The position numbers were made by a program, and so were the translations under genes. Of a DNA stretch of 64,000 bases, positions 24,961-33,426 are shown in pieces. This DNA comes from Actinomycetes bacterium (GTDB taxonomy: Bacteria; Actinomycetota; Acidimicrobiia; Acidimicrobiales; Microtrichaceae), in contig JAKOVA010000264.1 of assembly GCA_029782335.1 (NCBI GenBank), positions 1 through 64,000 of the forward strand, given 5' to 3'. The notes beneath the pieces were generated by a model, which saw only the letters and a list, made by a program, of their open reading frames with translations, was not told the DNA's origin and did not search any database. The first letter of the stretch is position 1. Every line of letters starts with the position of its first letter.

Positions 24961-25968
24961 GTGGACACCGCCGAGCTCGACTATCCGCTCCCCGACGAGC
25001 TGATCGCCCGTTGTGGTGTCGAGCCGCGAGATGCCGCGCGACTGCTCGTTGCCCCGGCCGGCGGCGCTGTCGCACATCGCCACATCACCGACCTGCCGTC
25101 GCTGCTGGGCAGCGGCGATGTCGTGGTGATCAACGACACGCGGGTGCTTCCGGCCCGCATCCGGTTCCGGCGCCCCAGCGGTGGCAGTGGCGAGGTGCTG
25201 TTGTTGGACGAGGTCGACGACGGGTGGTGGGAGGCACTCGCCCGCCCCTCGGCCAAACTCCCCGTGGGCAGCTCTGTGCACGTCGGTGACGGCTTCTCGG
25301 TCGAGTTCGGGGAGGACCGCGGCGACGGGCTCCGGCTCGTGCGACCGAACGCGACCGGCGCCGAGTTGCTCGCCGCACTCGACCGATTCGGCGAGATGCC
25401 GCTACCGCCCTACCTCGGCAACGTCGACCTGTCCGATCCCGAGCGCTACCAGACCGTCTATGCGGCGCGTCCTGCCTCCGCCGCGGCCCCGACCGCCGGC
25501 CTCCACCTCACCGACGCCGTGCTCTCGGGCATCTCTGCTGTCGGCGCGACGGTGGTGCGGGTCGAGTTGGTGGTCGGGTTGGGGACCTTCCGACCGATGA
25601 CCGCGGTCCGTGTCGAGGATCACGTGATGCACGGCGAGCGCTACCACATCGACCCGAATGCCTGGGCAACCGTGACGCGAGCCGAACGGGTGGTCGCGGT
25701 CGGCACGACCAGCGTGCGGGCTCTCGAGACCGCAGGGGCAACCGGTGCGCTGGGCGGAACGAGTCACCTTTTCGTCCGGCGTCCCTATCCGTGGCGTGTC
25801 GTGGACGCACTGCTCACCAACTTCCATCTCCCGCGTTCGTCGCTGCTCGCCATGATCGACGCCTTCATCGGGCCCCGCTGGCGTGATCTGTACGACGAGG
25901 CGATCCGGGAGCGCTACCGGTTCTTGTCGTTCGGTGACGCGATGTTCCTCGAGCGGGCGGCGCCGTGA
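24961..25968 (+). CDS. queA: S-adenosylmethionine:tRNA ribosyltransferase-isomerase
   Basis: This 335-residue enzyme makes epoxyqueuosine in tRNA from preQ1 and SAM. Family landmarks are the N-terminal FDYxLP-type start (ELDYPLPDELIA), VVVINDTRVLPARI, the segment GEMPLPPYL and the C-terminal half AAPTAGLHLTDAVL, GLGTFRPM and LTNFHLPRSSLLAMIDAF. It overlaps tgt by 4 bp, so the two queuosine genes form one unit. Confidence 0.95.
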   Translation: MDTAELDYPLPDELIARCGVEPRDAARLLVAPAGGAVAHRHITDLPSLLGSGDVVVINDTRVLPARIRFRRPSGGSGEVLLLDEVDDGWWEALARPSAKLPVGSSVHVGDGFSVEFGEDRGDGLRLVRPNATGAELLAALDRFGEMPLPPYLGNVDLSDPERYQTVYAARPASAAAPTAGLHLTDAVLSGISAVGATVVRVELVVGLGTFRPMTAVRVEDHVMHGERYHIDPNAWATVTRAERVVAVGTTSVRALETAGATGALGGTSHLFVRRPYPWRVVDALLTNFHLPRSSLLAMIDAFIGPRWRDLYDEAIRERYRFLSFGDAMFLERAAP

Positions 25969-27062
25969 AGCTCAGGATCGACGTCACGGCACGAGACGGG
26001 GCGGCGCGGGTCGGTGAGGTTCGCACCGCACGAGGAACGTTCCGCACCCCGGTGTTCATGCCGGTGGGGACCCGTGGCGCCGTGCGGACCATCGCCACCG
26101 CTGATCTCGAAGCCCTCGGTGCCGAGATCGTCCTCGGAAACACCTACCACTTGATGTTGCGGCCGGGCGCCGAGGTGATCGAGGCCCTCGGCGGCCTCCA
26201 CGGATTCGAAGACTGGCGGGGTCACGTGCTCACCGACAGCGGTGGCTACCAGGTCTTCTCCCTGCAGCCGAAGGTCGACGACGACGGAGCGACGTTCCGT
26301 TCGACCTACGACGGTTCGCTCCACCACCTCACGCCGGAACTCGCGGTGCGCCGGCAGGAGCAGCTCGGCGCCGACATCCAGATGGTTCTCGACGTGTGTG
26401 CTCCGCTCCCGTCGGAGCGGTCGGTGCTCGTCGCCGCCGTCGAGCGCACGGCGTTGTGGGCGGCGCGGGCGCGTTCCGCGCACACCCGCGTGGAGGACCA
26501 GGCGTTGTTCGGGATCGTCCAGGGCGGCGACGACGTGGCGTTGCGGCGAGAGTCCGCGCAACGGACCGTCGCGCTGGACTTCGACGGATACGCCGTCGGT
26601 GGTCTCTCCGTCGGGGAGTCCCGCGAGGTCATGCTGCCGGCGTTGCAAGCCGCGGTAGACGAGCTACCCGCCGACCAGCCGCGTTATTTCATGGGACTCG
26701 GTGACCCGCTCGGGATCGTCGAAGCGGTGGCGCTCGGGGTCGACATGTTCGACTGTGTCCTACCGACCCGTCTCGCTCGTCACGGAACGATCCTCACCTC
26801 ATCGGGCCGGCTCAACATCAAACGTGCGGAGTGGGCGCGTAGCAGCGAGCCGCTCGACCCGACCTGCGGCTGCGATGTGTGCCGCCGCCACTCGCGGGGT
26901 TATCTCCGGCACCTGTTCGTCGTTGGCGAGCCCACGGCCGCACGGCTCGCCACGTTGCACAACATCTCGTGGCTCCTTCGTTTCGTCGAGGGGATCCGGA
27001 CCGCGGTCCGCGACGGGCGGTTCGAGGCGTTCCGGCGGGCCGTCGCGGACGTGTGGGGATGA
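25965..27062 (+). CDS. tgt: tRNA-guanine transglycosylase
   Basis: This 365-residue TIM-barrel enzyme swaps guanine 34 for preQ1 in GUN-anticodon tRNAs. The catalytic regions LTDSGGYQVFSL, VQGG and DMFDCVLPTRLARHG (nucleophile Asp and recognition loop) are intact, as is the zinc site CGCDVCRRHSRGYLRHLF followed by LHN. Together with queA it indicates that the organism modifies tRNA with queuosine or salvages preQ1; no preQ1 synthesis genes are in the window. Confidence 0.96.
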   Translation: MKLRIDVTARDGAARVGEVRTARGTFRTPVFMPVGTRGAVRTIATADLEALGAEIVLGNTYHLMLRPGAEVIEALGGLHGFEDWRGHVLTDSGGYQVFSLQPKVDDDGATFRSTYDGSLHHLTPELAVRRQEQLGADIQMVLDVCAPLPSERSVLVAAVERTALWAARARSAHTRVEDQALFGIVQGGDDVALRRESAQRTVALDFDGYAVGGLSVGESREVMLPALQAAVDELPADQPRYFMGLGDPLGIVEAVALGVDMFDCVLPTRLARHGTILTSSGRLNIKRAEWARSSEPLDPTCGCDVCRRHSRGYLRHLFVVGEPTAARLATLHNISWLLRFVEGIRTAVRDGRFEAFRRAVADVWG

Positions 27063-27102
27063 AGCTTCGGGTCGTGGTGTGACGCCCGGGTGTTCCAGGC
27101 CC

Positions 27103-27108
27103 TAGGCT
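27103..27108 (+). promoter_or_regulatory. Leaderless -10 box for yajC-secDF
   Basis: TAGGCT ends 9 nt before GTG 27118. Confidence 0.48.
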
Positions 27109-27117
27109 CTCGCCCTC

Positions 27118-27492
27118 GTGACCGCCCTCCTCGCGCTGCTGGCTGCCAAGGCGGAACCACAAGGTGGCCTCGGCAGCATCCTCATCCTCATCCTGCCGCT
27201 CGCGGCGATCGTCTACCTGATGGTCATCCCACAACGGAAGCAGCGTCAGAAGCAGCAGGCGTTCCTCTCTCAACTCGACGTCGGCGACGAGGTCGTCACC
27301 TCCGGTGGCATCTACGGGACGATCAACCATCTCGAGGACGGCATCGCCCATCTCCAGGTCGACACGGAGACGGTGATCCGCATCGCCGTCGGCTCCCTGA
27401 GCCGCTCTGCGACCCCCGAGGCTGAGCAATCCGCCGATGAGGGTTCATCCGGCGATGACGCTGCCGACAAGAAGAAGAAGCAGGCCAAGTAG
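27118..27492 (+). CDS. yajC: Sec translocon accessory protein YajC
   Basis: This 124-residue protein has one N-terminal membrane helix (about 20-38, GSILILILPLAAIVYLMV) and the YajC signature IPQRKQRQKQQAFLSQLDVGDEVVTSGGIYGTI. A charged tail follows, ending DKKKKQAK. It associates with SecDF and YidC at the inner membrane. It is the first gene of yajC-secD-secF. Confidence 0.93.
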   Translation: MTALLALLAAKAEPQGGLGSILILILPLAAIVYLMVIPQRKQRQKQQAFLSQLDVGDEVVTSGGIYGTINHLEDGIAHLQVDTETVIRIAVGSLSRSATPEAEQSADEGSSGDDAADKKKKQAK

Positions 27493-27527
27493 CTCCCGTC
27501 GGGAATCGCCCGTCACGCTCGTCAACT

Positions 27528-29525
27528 ATGCGCAACCGCAACGTCTTCTCGCTCGTCTCGATCGTCGTGATCGTTGCCGCGCTGTTCGCCGCGGTACTCG
27601 GATTCGGGGAGCGCCCGCGACTCGGTCTCGACCTCCGAGGCGGCATCTCGGTGGTGCTTCAGCCATTGGTGAACGGCAAGAAGGTCTCCAACATCAAAGC
27701 CGGCACCCTCGAAACCACGAAGCAGATCATCGAGAACCGGGTGAACGAGAAGGGTGCCGTCGAACCCGACGTCACCGTGCAGGGCCAGAACATCGTCGTG
27801 CAGATCCCCGGGGTCAAGGATCAGCAGAAGGCGCTCGAACAGGTCGGAGCGACCGCCGAGCTGCGGTTTCGGCCCGTGCTCGAGAATCTCGGGCCGGTCA
27901 GTACCCACAGCGATGAAGCCGAGATCGCCAAGCTGCGTTCGAAGCTGAAGATCCCCGCCGGGAAGACCGGTTTCGACGTCTACAACGCGGAGCTCGTCGC
28001 CCGTGGCAAGACGCCGGCCCCGAATCCCTACGACGAGGTGAAGGCGCAGAACCAGTCCTCCGACGGGGCCACGACCCCGTCCGACTCGACCGGCACGACG
28101 ACCACCGCACCGCCTCCGACCGGGCCCGCAGCGCCGGGCGTCACATCCACTACGGGTGCTACCTCCACGACGGCACCGGGTTCGGGAACGGGGGGTTCAC
28201 GTTCCGCCAAGGTGCAACGCCTCCGCGGACAGGCAACCACTACCACGACCGTGGCCGAGACGACCACGACGGCCGCCGATGCCACGACCACGACGGTGCC
28301 GGCAACGACCACCACGATCGATCCGGCCCCGAAAAACGAGTGGGGGATCAAGATCTTCGAGAACGCCAAGGGTGATCTCGAGCCACAGTTCAAGAAGCTG
28401 TTGACGCTCGAGAACGCCGATGCAGCCTCCAAGATCGGTACGACCAGCCCGGAAAAGGACGTCGCCGGTGACACGGTCGTGTTGGTCCAGAAGGCGTACA
28501 AGGGCCAGCCCGCCCGACGGTACCGGTTGGGCCCGACGCTGCTGACCGGCCGAGCGATCGACGACGCGAGCGCGGGGATCAACGCCCAGGGGCAATGGGA
28601 GGTTCGCCCCGTCTTCCGGAGCGGTGCGCAGGGGATCGACAAGTTCAACGAAGCCGCAACGAAGTGCAACACCGGCGACCAGGTCTGTCCGACTCAACAA
28701 CTCGCGATCGTGCTCGACAGCGAGGTGATCTCGGCGCCGGTGATTCAGCAACCGACGTTCGCTCGTGACCAGATCACGATCAGCGGCTCCTTCGATGAGG
28801 AGTCGGCCAAGGACCTCTCGACGAAGTTGCAGTTCGGGGCGTTGCCGCTGACGTTGCAGCCGCAGACGATTCAGACTGTCTCGGCGACCCTGGGGAGTGG
28901 CGCTCTCGAGGCGGGCCTGATCGCCGGCGCGATCGGCATCGCCCTCGTTGCGATCTTCCTCGTTGCGTACTACCGCCTGTTGGGCCTCGTGACGGTAGGG
29001 GCGCTCACCCTGTCGGCAGCGATGATGTGGATCTTCGTGTCCTTCATGGGTCAGCAGATCGGCCTCACGCTGACCCTCGCCGGCATCGTCGGCATCGTGG
29101 TCTCCGTCGGGATCTCGCTGGACTCGGCGGTGGTCTATTTCGAGAGCCTGAAGGAAGAGGTTCGAGCCGGGAAGTCGGTTCGAAGCGCCGTCGACAAGTC
29201 GTATGCGACCGCGCTGTCGACGATCCTGAAAGCCGACGTGTCCTCCCTCATCGGCGCCGGGGTCCTGTGGGCGCTGTCGATCGGTCCCGTTCGCGGATTC
29301 GCGCTCTTCCTGTTCGTCTCGACGGTGCTCGACCTCATTACGTCGTACTTCTTCACCCGGCCGGCGGTGATCATGATCGGTCGCTCCCGTTTCGGTACTC
29401 GACCGGCGCTGCTCGGCATCCCCGTCGCCGACCTCGAAGGACCGATCGAGACCCAGTCGGCCGACGCTGCTGGACCCGTTCCGGTGACCACGGTCGCCTC
29501 GCCGAATGAGGACGATCCGCGATGA
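27528..29525 (+). CDS. secD: Protein translocase subunit SecD with a Thr-rich insert
   Basis: This 665-residue RND-type protein uses the proton gradient to pull proteins through SecYEG. It has a first membrane helix (about 6-26), the P1 domain beginning PRLGLDLRGGISVVLQP, then five clustered C-terminal helices (about 455-620) with GIVVSVGISLDSAVVYFE, the conserved D-containing helix. An extra low-complexity stretch of about 90 residues (176-268), made largely of Thr, Pro, Ala and Gly, interrupts the periplasmic part before NEWGIKIF. This makes the protein longer than most bacterial SecD. It overlaps secF by 4 bp. Confidence 0.95.
   Translation: MRNRNVFSLVSIVVIVAALFAAVLGFGERPRLGLDLRGGISVVLQPLVNGKKVSNIKAGTLETTKQIIENRVNEKGAVEPDVTVQGQNIVVQIPGVKDQQKALEQVGATAELRFRPVLENLGPVSTHSDEAEIAKLRSKLKIPAGKTGFDVYNAELVARGKTPAPNPYDEVKAQNQSSDGATTPSDSTGTTTTAPPPTGPAAPGVTSTTGATSTTAPGSGTGGSRSAKVQRLRGQATTTTTVAETTTTAADATTTTVPATTTTIDPAPKNEWGIKIFENAKGDLEPQFKKLLTLENADAASKIGTTSPEKDVAGDTVVLVQKAYKGQPARRYRLGPTLLTGRAIDDASAGINAQGQWEVRPVFRSGAQGIDKFNEAATKCNTGDQVCPTQQLAIVLDSEVISAPVIQQPTFARDQITISGSFDEESAKDLSTKLQFGALPLTLQPQTIQTVSATLGSGALEAGLIAGAIGIALVAIFLVAYYRLLGLVTVGALTLSAAMMWIFVSFMGQQIGLTLTLAGIVGIVVSVGISLDSAVVYFESLKEEVRAGKSVRSAVDKSYATALSTILKADVSSLIGAGVLWALSIGPVRGFALFLFVSTVLDLITSYFFTRPAVIMIGRSRFGTRPALLGIPVADLEGPIETQSADAAGPVPVTTVASPNEDDPR
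28053..28331 (+). repeat. Low-complexity Thr/Ala/Pro-rich coding insert in secD
   Basis: Runs of ACC/ACG Thr codons encode blocks such as GTTTTAPPPTGPAAPG and ATTTTTVAETTTTAADATTT. The tract is in frame and lies on the outside of the membrane. It looks like a flexible, possibly glycosylated linker. Confidence 0.8.
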
Positions 29526-30649
29526 AGGCGCTCACCAACCTCTATCGGGGTCGCAACGACATCAACTTCCCAAAGTTGTGGCGTCCGATCGTCGCCTTCT
29601 CGACCATTCTCGTCGTCGCCAGCATCGTGTCGCTGGCCGTGCGCGGCCTCAACCTCTCGATCGACTTCGAAGGCGGTGCGGTCTGGGAGGTGCCGTCAAA
29701 GACGATGAGCGTCGAGGACGCGACCGACGTGCTCGCCGAGTTCAAGAAGGCGGATGGGGCGAAGGTGCAAACCGTCACCGACGCCAACGGAAAGCGGATC
29801 GTCCGGGTTCAGGCCGATTCCAAGAACATCGAAGAGTCCCAGAAGATCGCAGCATCGCTCGCCAAGAAGGCTGACGTCGACATCGAGGACGTCGCGACGA
29901 ACACCGTCGGGCCGTCGTGGGGCCAGGAGATCACGGGCAAGGCGCTCCAGTCGCTCATCATCTTCCTGCTGCTCGTCGCCGGGTACATCGCCTGGCAGCT
30001 CGAGTGGCAGATGGCGGTCGCGGCGCTCGTCGGCGTTGCACACGACATCATCGTGACCGTCGGGATCTACTCGATCTTCGATTTTGAGGTCACCCCGGCG
30101 ACCGTGATCTCGTTCCTAACGATCCTCGGCTACTCGCTGTACGACACCATCGTCGTCTACGACCGAGTGAAGGAGAACGCTGCCCGCTACGACCGCAGTG
30201 GCCAGTTCACCTACACGGGCATCATGCGTCGCTCGCTCAACCAGGTGCTGATGCGCTCGGTGAACACCACGATGGTGTCGCTGCTGCCCGTCTTGTCGAT
30301 GATGGTCGTGGGTGCGGTCATCCTGGGTCAGCCGGTGTTGCGTGACTTCTCCCTGGCCCTGTTGATCGGCCTCTTCTTCGGGGCGTACTCGTCGATCTGC
30401 GTGTCGACACCGTTGTTGGTGTGGCTCCGCGAGCGCGAGCCGCGCTACCAGCGGATCCGCGAACGGGCGATCGAACGCGGCGACATCGAGTTCGCGGACC
30501 ACATGCCGGTCGGCGCGGTTTCACCGCTGCGTCGCGACGGATCGAGTGGAACGCCGAGCGCTACGTCTGCGATCTCCGTCGCTGCGAAAGCGGGTCAGTA
30601 CCAGCGTTCGCACCCGCCTCGACCCCGCAAACAAGGGAAGCGTCGATAG
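29522..30649 (+). CDS. secF: Protein translocase subunit SecF
   Basis: This 375-residue partner of SecD has a first helix at about 22-42, the SecF signature LSIDFEGGAVWEVPS, and a C-terminal five-helix bundle with VGVAHDIIVTVGIYSIFDFEVTPATVISFLTILGYSLYDTIVVYDRVKEN. A polar tail of about 70 residues ends in a basic stretch (RPRKQGKRR). Its stop is 32 bp before the apt start. Confidence 0.95.
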   Translation: MKALTNLYRGRNDINFPKLWRPIVAFSTILVVASIVSLAVRGLNLSIDFEGGAVWEVPSKTMSVEDATDVLAEFKKADGAKVQTVTDANGKRIVRVQADSKNIEESQKIAASLAKKADVDIEDVATNTVGPSWGQEITGKALQSLIIFLLLVAGYIAWQLEWQMAVAALVGVAHDIIVTVGIYSIFDFEVTPATVISFLTILGYSLYDTIVVYDRVKENAARYDRSGQFTYTGIMRRSLNQVLMRSVNTTMVSLLPVLSMMVVGAVILGQPVLRDFSLALLIGLFFGAYSSICVSTPLLVWLREREPRYQRIRERAIERGDIEFADHMPVGAVSPLRRDGSSGTPSATSAISVAAKAGQYQRSHPPRPRKQGKRR

Positions 30650-30668
30650 GGACGGTTTGGGCGGGCGA

Positions 30669-30674
30669 TAGCCT
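30669..30674 (+). promoter_or_regulatory. Leaderless -10 box for apt
   Basis: TAGCCT ends 7 nt before ATG 30682. Confidence 0.5.
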
Positions 30675-30681
30675 CGGCGTC

Positions 30682-31212
30682 ATGGATGCCGCGTCGCTCG
30701 CCCTGTTGATCCGCGACGTCCCAGACTTCCCCACGGCTGGGATCACCTTTCGCGACATCACGCCGCTCTTGGCGGATCCCGTTGGATTTCGGGCGGCGGT
30801 CGATTCGCTCGTCGAGCCGGTGCGTGATGCGGAGATCGATCTCGTGGTGGGCGTCGAGGCCCGTGGGTTCGTGTTCGCCGCACCGGTCGCGCACGCCCTC
30901 GGCGCCGGATTCATCCCGATCCGCAAGCCCGGCCGGCTTCCGGCTGCGGTGGATTCGGTCAACTACGACCTGGAATACGGGACGGGGGTCCTCGAGGTGC
31001 ATCGCGGCGCCATCGACGCGGGGGCGCGCTGTCTCGTGGTGGATGACGTGCTGGCGACCGGCGGAACTGCCCTCGGAGCTGCGTCGTTAGTGGAGCGTCA
31101 GGGGGGCGACGTCGTCGCCTGGTCGTTCCTGCTCGAACTCGTGTCGCTCGGCGGTCGTGGGCGTCTTCCCGGTGACGGACCCATCCACGCAACCGTCCGG
31201 CTGGAGGGCTGA
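30682..31212 (+). CDS. apt: Adenine phosphoribosyltransferase
   Basis: This 176-residue type I PRTase salvages adenine to AMP using PRPP. It shows IRDVPDFPTAGITFRDITPLL (Apt N-terminal signature), VGVEARGFVFAAPVA and the PRPP loop CLVVDDVLATGGTALGA. ATG 30682 fits both the family start and the -10 box. As in mycobacteria, it lies between secF and relA. The relA ATG follows 3 bp after its stop. Confidence 0.94.
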   Translation: MDAASLALLIRDVPDFPTAGITFRDITPLLADPVGFRAAVDSLVEPVRDAEIDLVVGVEARGFVFAAPVAHALGAGFIPIRKPGRLPAAVDSVNYDLEYGTGVLEVHRGAIDAGARCLVVDDVLATGGTALGAASLVERQGGDVVAWSFLLELVSLGGRGRLPGDGPIHATVRLEG

Positions 31213-31215
31213 GCG

Positions 31216-33426
31216 ATGCCGACGGTGACTCGGCTCGTGCCCTGGAAGCGCCACCAGCAGCCCGCGGCGGAGGAGGTCGCGCGGATCCTCGAGGACTATC
31301 TGCGCTTTCATCCGAGGGCGTCGACCGAGCCGATCATCGAGGCGTACGAAGTCGCGGCTGAGGCGCATCGTGGGCAGACGAGACGCTCCGGTGAGCCCTA
31401 CATCACCCACCCGCTCGCGGTCGCGACCATCTGCGCCCGTTACGGAATGGACGAAACGACGCTGGTCGCCGCGCTGTTGCACGACGCAGTGGAAGACACC
31501 GGCGTCACCCTCGAACAGGTCGAGGCGCGCTTCGGCGCGGACGCGGCGGCGATCGTCGACGGCGTCACGAAACTCGAGCGGGTCCATTTCGATTCGAAGG
31601 AGGCCCAGCAAGCGGCGACGCTGCGCAAGATGCTCGTCGCGATGGCGAAAGACCTGCGGGTGCTGGTCATCAAGCTCGCCGACCGGCTCCACAACATGCG
31701 AACGATCGCGGGCCTCCCGGCGTGGAAACAGGAGCGGACGGCCCACGAGACGCTCGACATCTATGCGCCGCTCGCTCACCGGTTGGGGATGGGCGATCTC
31801 AAGCAACAGCTCGAAGATCTCTGTTTCGCAGCCCTCCACCCCAAACGATTCGCAGAGATCGACCACATGGTCCTGCTCCGTGCCCCCGAGCGCGAGCTGT
31901 ACCTCGATCAGGTGGCAGAGCAGCTCCGGGCCCGTCTCAAGGAGGTGAAGGTCGTCGCGGAGGTCACCGGGCGGCCGAAACACCTCTGGTCGATCTACGA
32001 GAAAATGGTCGTCCGCGGCAAAGAGTTCGACGAAATCTTCGATCTGGTCGGCCTGCGCGTGATCGTCGACACGATCAAGGACTGTTACGGCGCCCTCGGT
32101 TCGATCCACTCGTTGTGGACGCCGGTGCAGGGGCGTTTCAAGGACTACATCGCGATGCCCAAGTTCAACCTCTACCAGTCGTTGCATACGACGGTGGTCG
32201 GTCCGGGCGGCAAGCCGGTCGAGGTGCAGATCCGAACGCGTGAGATGCACGGGCGTGCCGAATGGGGTGTCGCGGCGCACTTCGCCTACAAGGAGGGCGC
32301 AACGCCCGACATGGGGTGGCTCACTCGCATGATCGATTGGCAGCAGGAGCTGTCGGATCCGGGCGAGTTCATGGCAAACCTGAAGATCGACCTCGAGCAG
32401 GACGAGGTCTTCGTCTTCACGCCCAACGGCGACGTGGTCACCTTGCCGAGAGGTGCGACGCCGGTTGATTTCGCCTACCAGATCCACACCGAGGTCGGCC
32501 ATCGCTGCATCGGTGCGAAAGTTGGTGGCCGCCTCGTCCCACTCGACACGAAGCTCACCTCGGGCGACACCGTCGAGATCTTCACGTCGAAGGTCGAGAG
32601 CGCGGGGCCGTCACACGACTGGTTGCAGTTCGTGGTGAGCCGCTCGGCGCAGTCGAAGATCCGCCAGTGGTTCTCTCGGGAACGTCGCGTCGACGCGCTC
32701 GAAACCGGTCGTGAAGACCTTTCCAAGGCCATGCGACGTGCGGGGCTGCCGCAGAAGGTGCTGGCGACGACGTCGCTCGACGAGTTGGCAAAGAGCCTCA
32801 ACTATCCGAACCGCGAGGGACTGCTCACGGCGATCGGCGAGCACCATCTCTCCGCCGAGTCGGTCGTCGGACGCCTGACGAAGCTCGCCCGTGGAGTCAG
32901 CGAAGAACGCGAGGAAGTCCTTCCGGTCCCGGCTCGTCAGCATCGCCGTAGGGCGCCGGGCTCCAGCGCCGGCGTACACGTCGAAGGCTTCGACGACATG
33001 CTCGTGCGGATCGCCCGTTGCTGCACCCCGGTTCCCGGTGACTCGATCATGGGGTTCGTCACCCGGGGCCGGGGCGTGTCGGTTCACCGGACTGATTGCG
33101 CGAACGCGGTCTCGCTCAGCGGCTCGCAGCGCGAGCGGCTCATCGACGTGGAGTGGGACGATGGCTCCGCCGGGAGCTTCGTTGCGCTGGTCGAGGTGAA
33201 GGCGCTGGACCGCTCGCGGCTGTTGCAGGATGTCGCTTCCACCTTGTCGGACGCGAAAGTGAACATCTTGGCGGCGAATACCGTCACCGGCGGCGATCGT
33301 GTCTCGAAGATGCGCTTCGAGTTCGAACTCGGCGACCCGTCACACCTCGAGACGATCCTCGGGCGGCTGCGAGGAATCGATTCGGTCTACGACGCCTATC
33401 GTGTCGTACCCGGCAAAGGTGGCTGA
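31216..33426 (+). CDS. relA: Bifunctional (p)ppGpp synthetase/hydrolase (Rel)
   Basis: This 736-residue long RSH protein controls the stringent response. In order it has an HD hydrolase domain with intact LLHDAVEDTG (His89-Asp90), a synthetase domain (about 240-360) with RFKDYIAMPKFNLYQSLHTTVVGP, a TGS domain (about 390-455, VFVFTPNGDVVTLPRGATPVDFAYQIH), a zinc-finger/helical region with CCTPVPGD and a C-terminal ACT domain (about 650-735). Both catalytic centres look active, as expected for the single Rel of Actinobacteria. The stop overlaps the next start by 8 bp. Confidence 0.96.
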   Translation: MPTVTRLVPWKRHQQPAAEEVARILEDYLRFHPRASTEPIIEAYEVAAEAHRGQTRRSGEPYITHPLAVATICARYGMDETTLVAALLHDAVEDTGVTLEQVEARFGADAAAIVDGVTKLERVHFDSKEAQQAATLRKMLVAMAKDLRVLVIKLADRLHNMRTIAGLPAWKQERTAHETLDIYAPLAHRLGMGDLKQQLEDLCFAALHPKRFAEIDHMVLLRAPERELYLDQVAEQLRARLKEVKVVAEVTGRPKHLWSIYEKMVVRGKEFDEIFDLVGLRVIVDTIKDCYGALGSIHSLWTPVQGRFKDYIAMPKFNLYQSLHTTVVGPGGKPVEVQIRTREMHGRAEWGVAAHFAYKEGATPDMGWLTRMIDWQQELSDPGEFMANLKIDLEQDEVFVFTPNGDVVTLPRGATPVDFAYQIHTEVGHRCIGAKVGGRLVPLDTKLTSGDTVEIFTSKVESAGPSHDWLQFVVSRSAQSKIRQWFSRERRVDALETGREDLSKAMRRAGLPQKVLATTSLDELAKSLNYPNREGLLTAIGEHHLSAESVVGRLTKLARGVSEEREEVLPVPARQHRRRAPGSSAGVHVEGFDDMLVRIARCCTPVPGDSIMGFVTRGRGVSVHRTDCANAVSLSGSQRERLIDVEWDDGSAGSFVALVEVKALDRSRLLQDVASTLSDAKVNILAANTVTGGDRVSKMRFEFELGDPSHLETILGRLRGIDSVYDAYRVVPGKGG

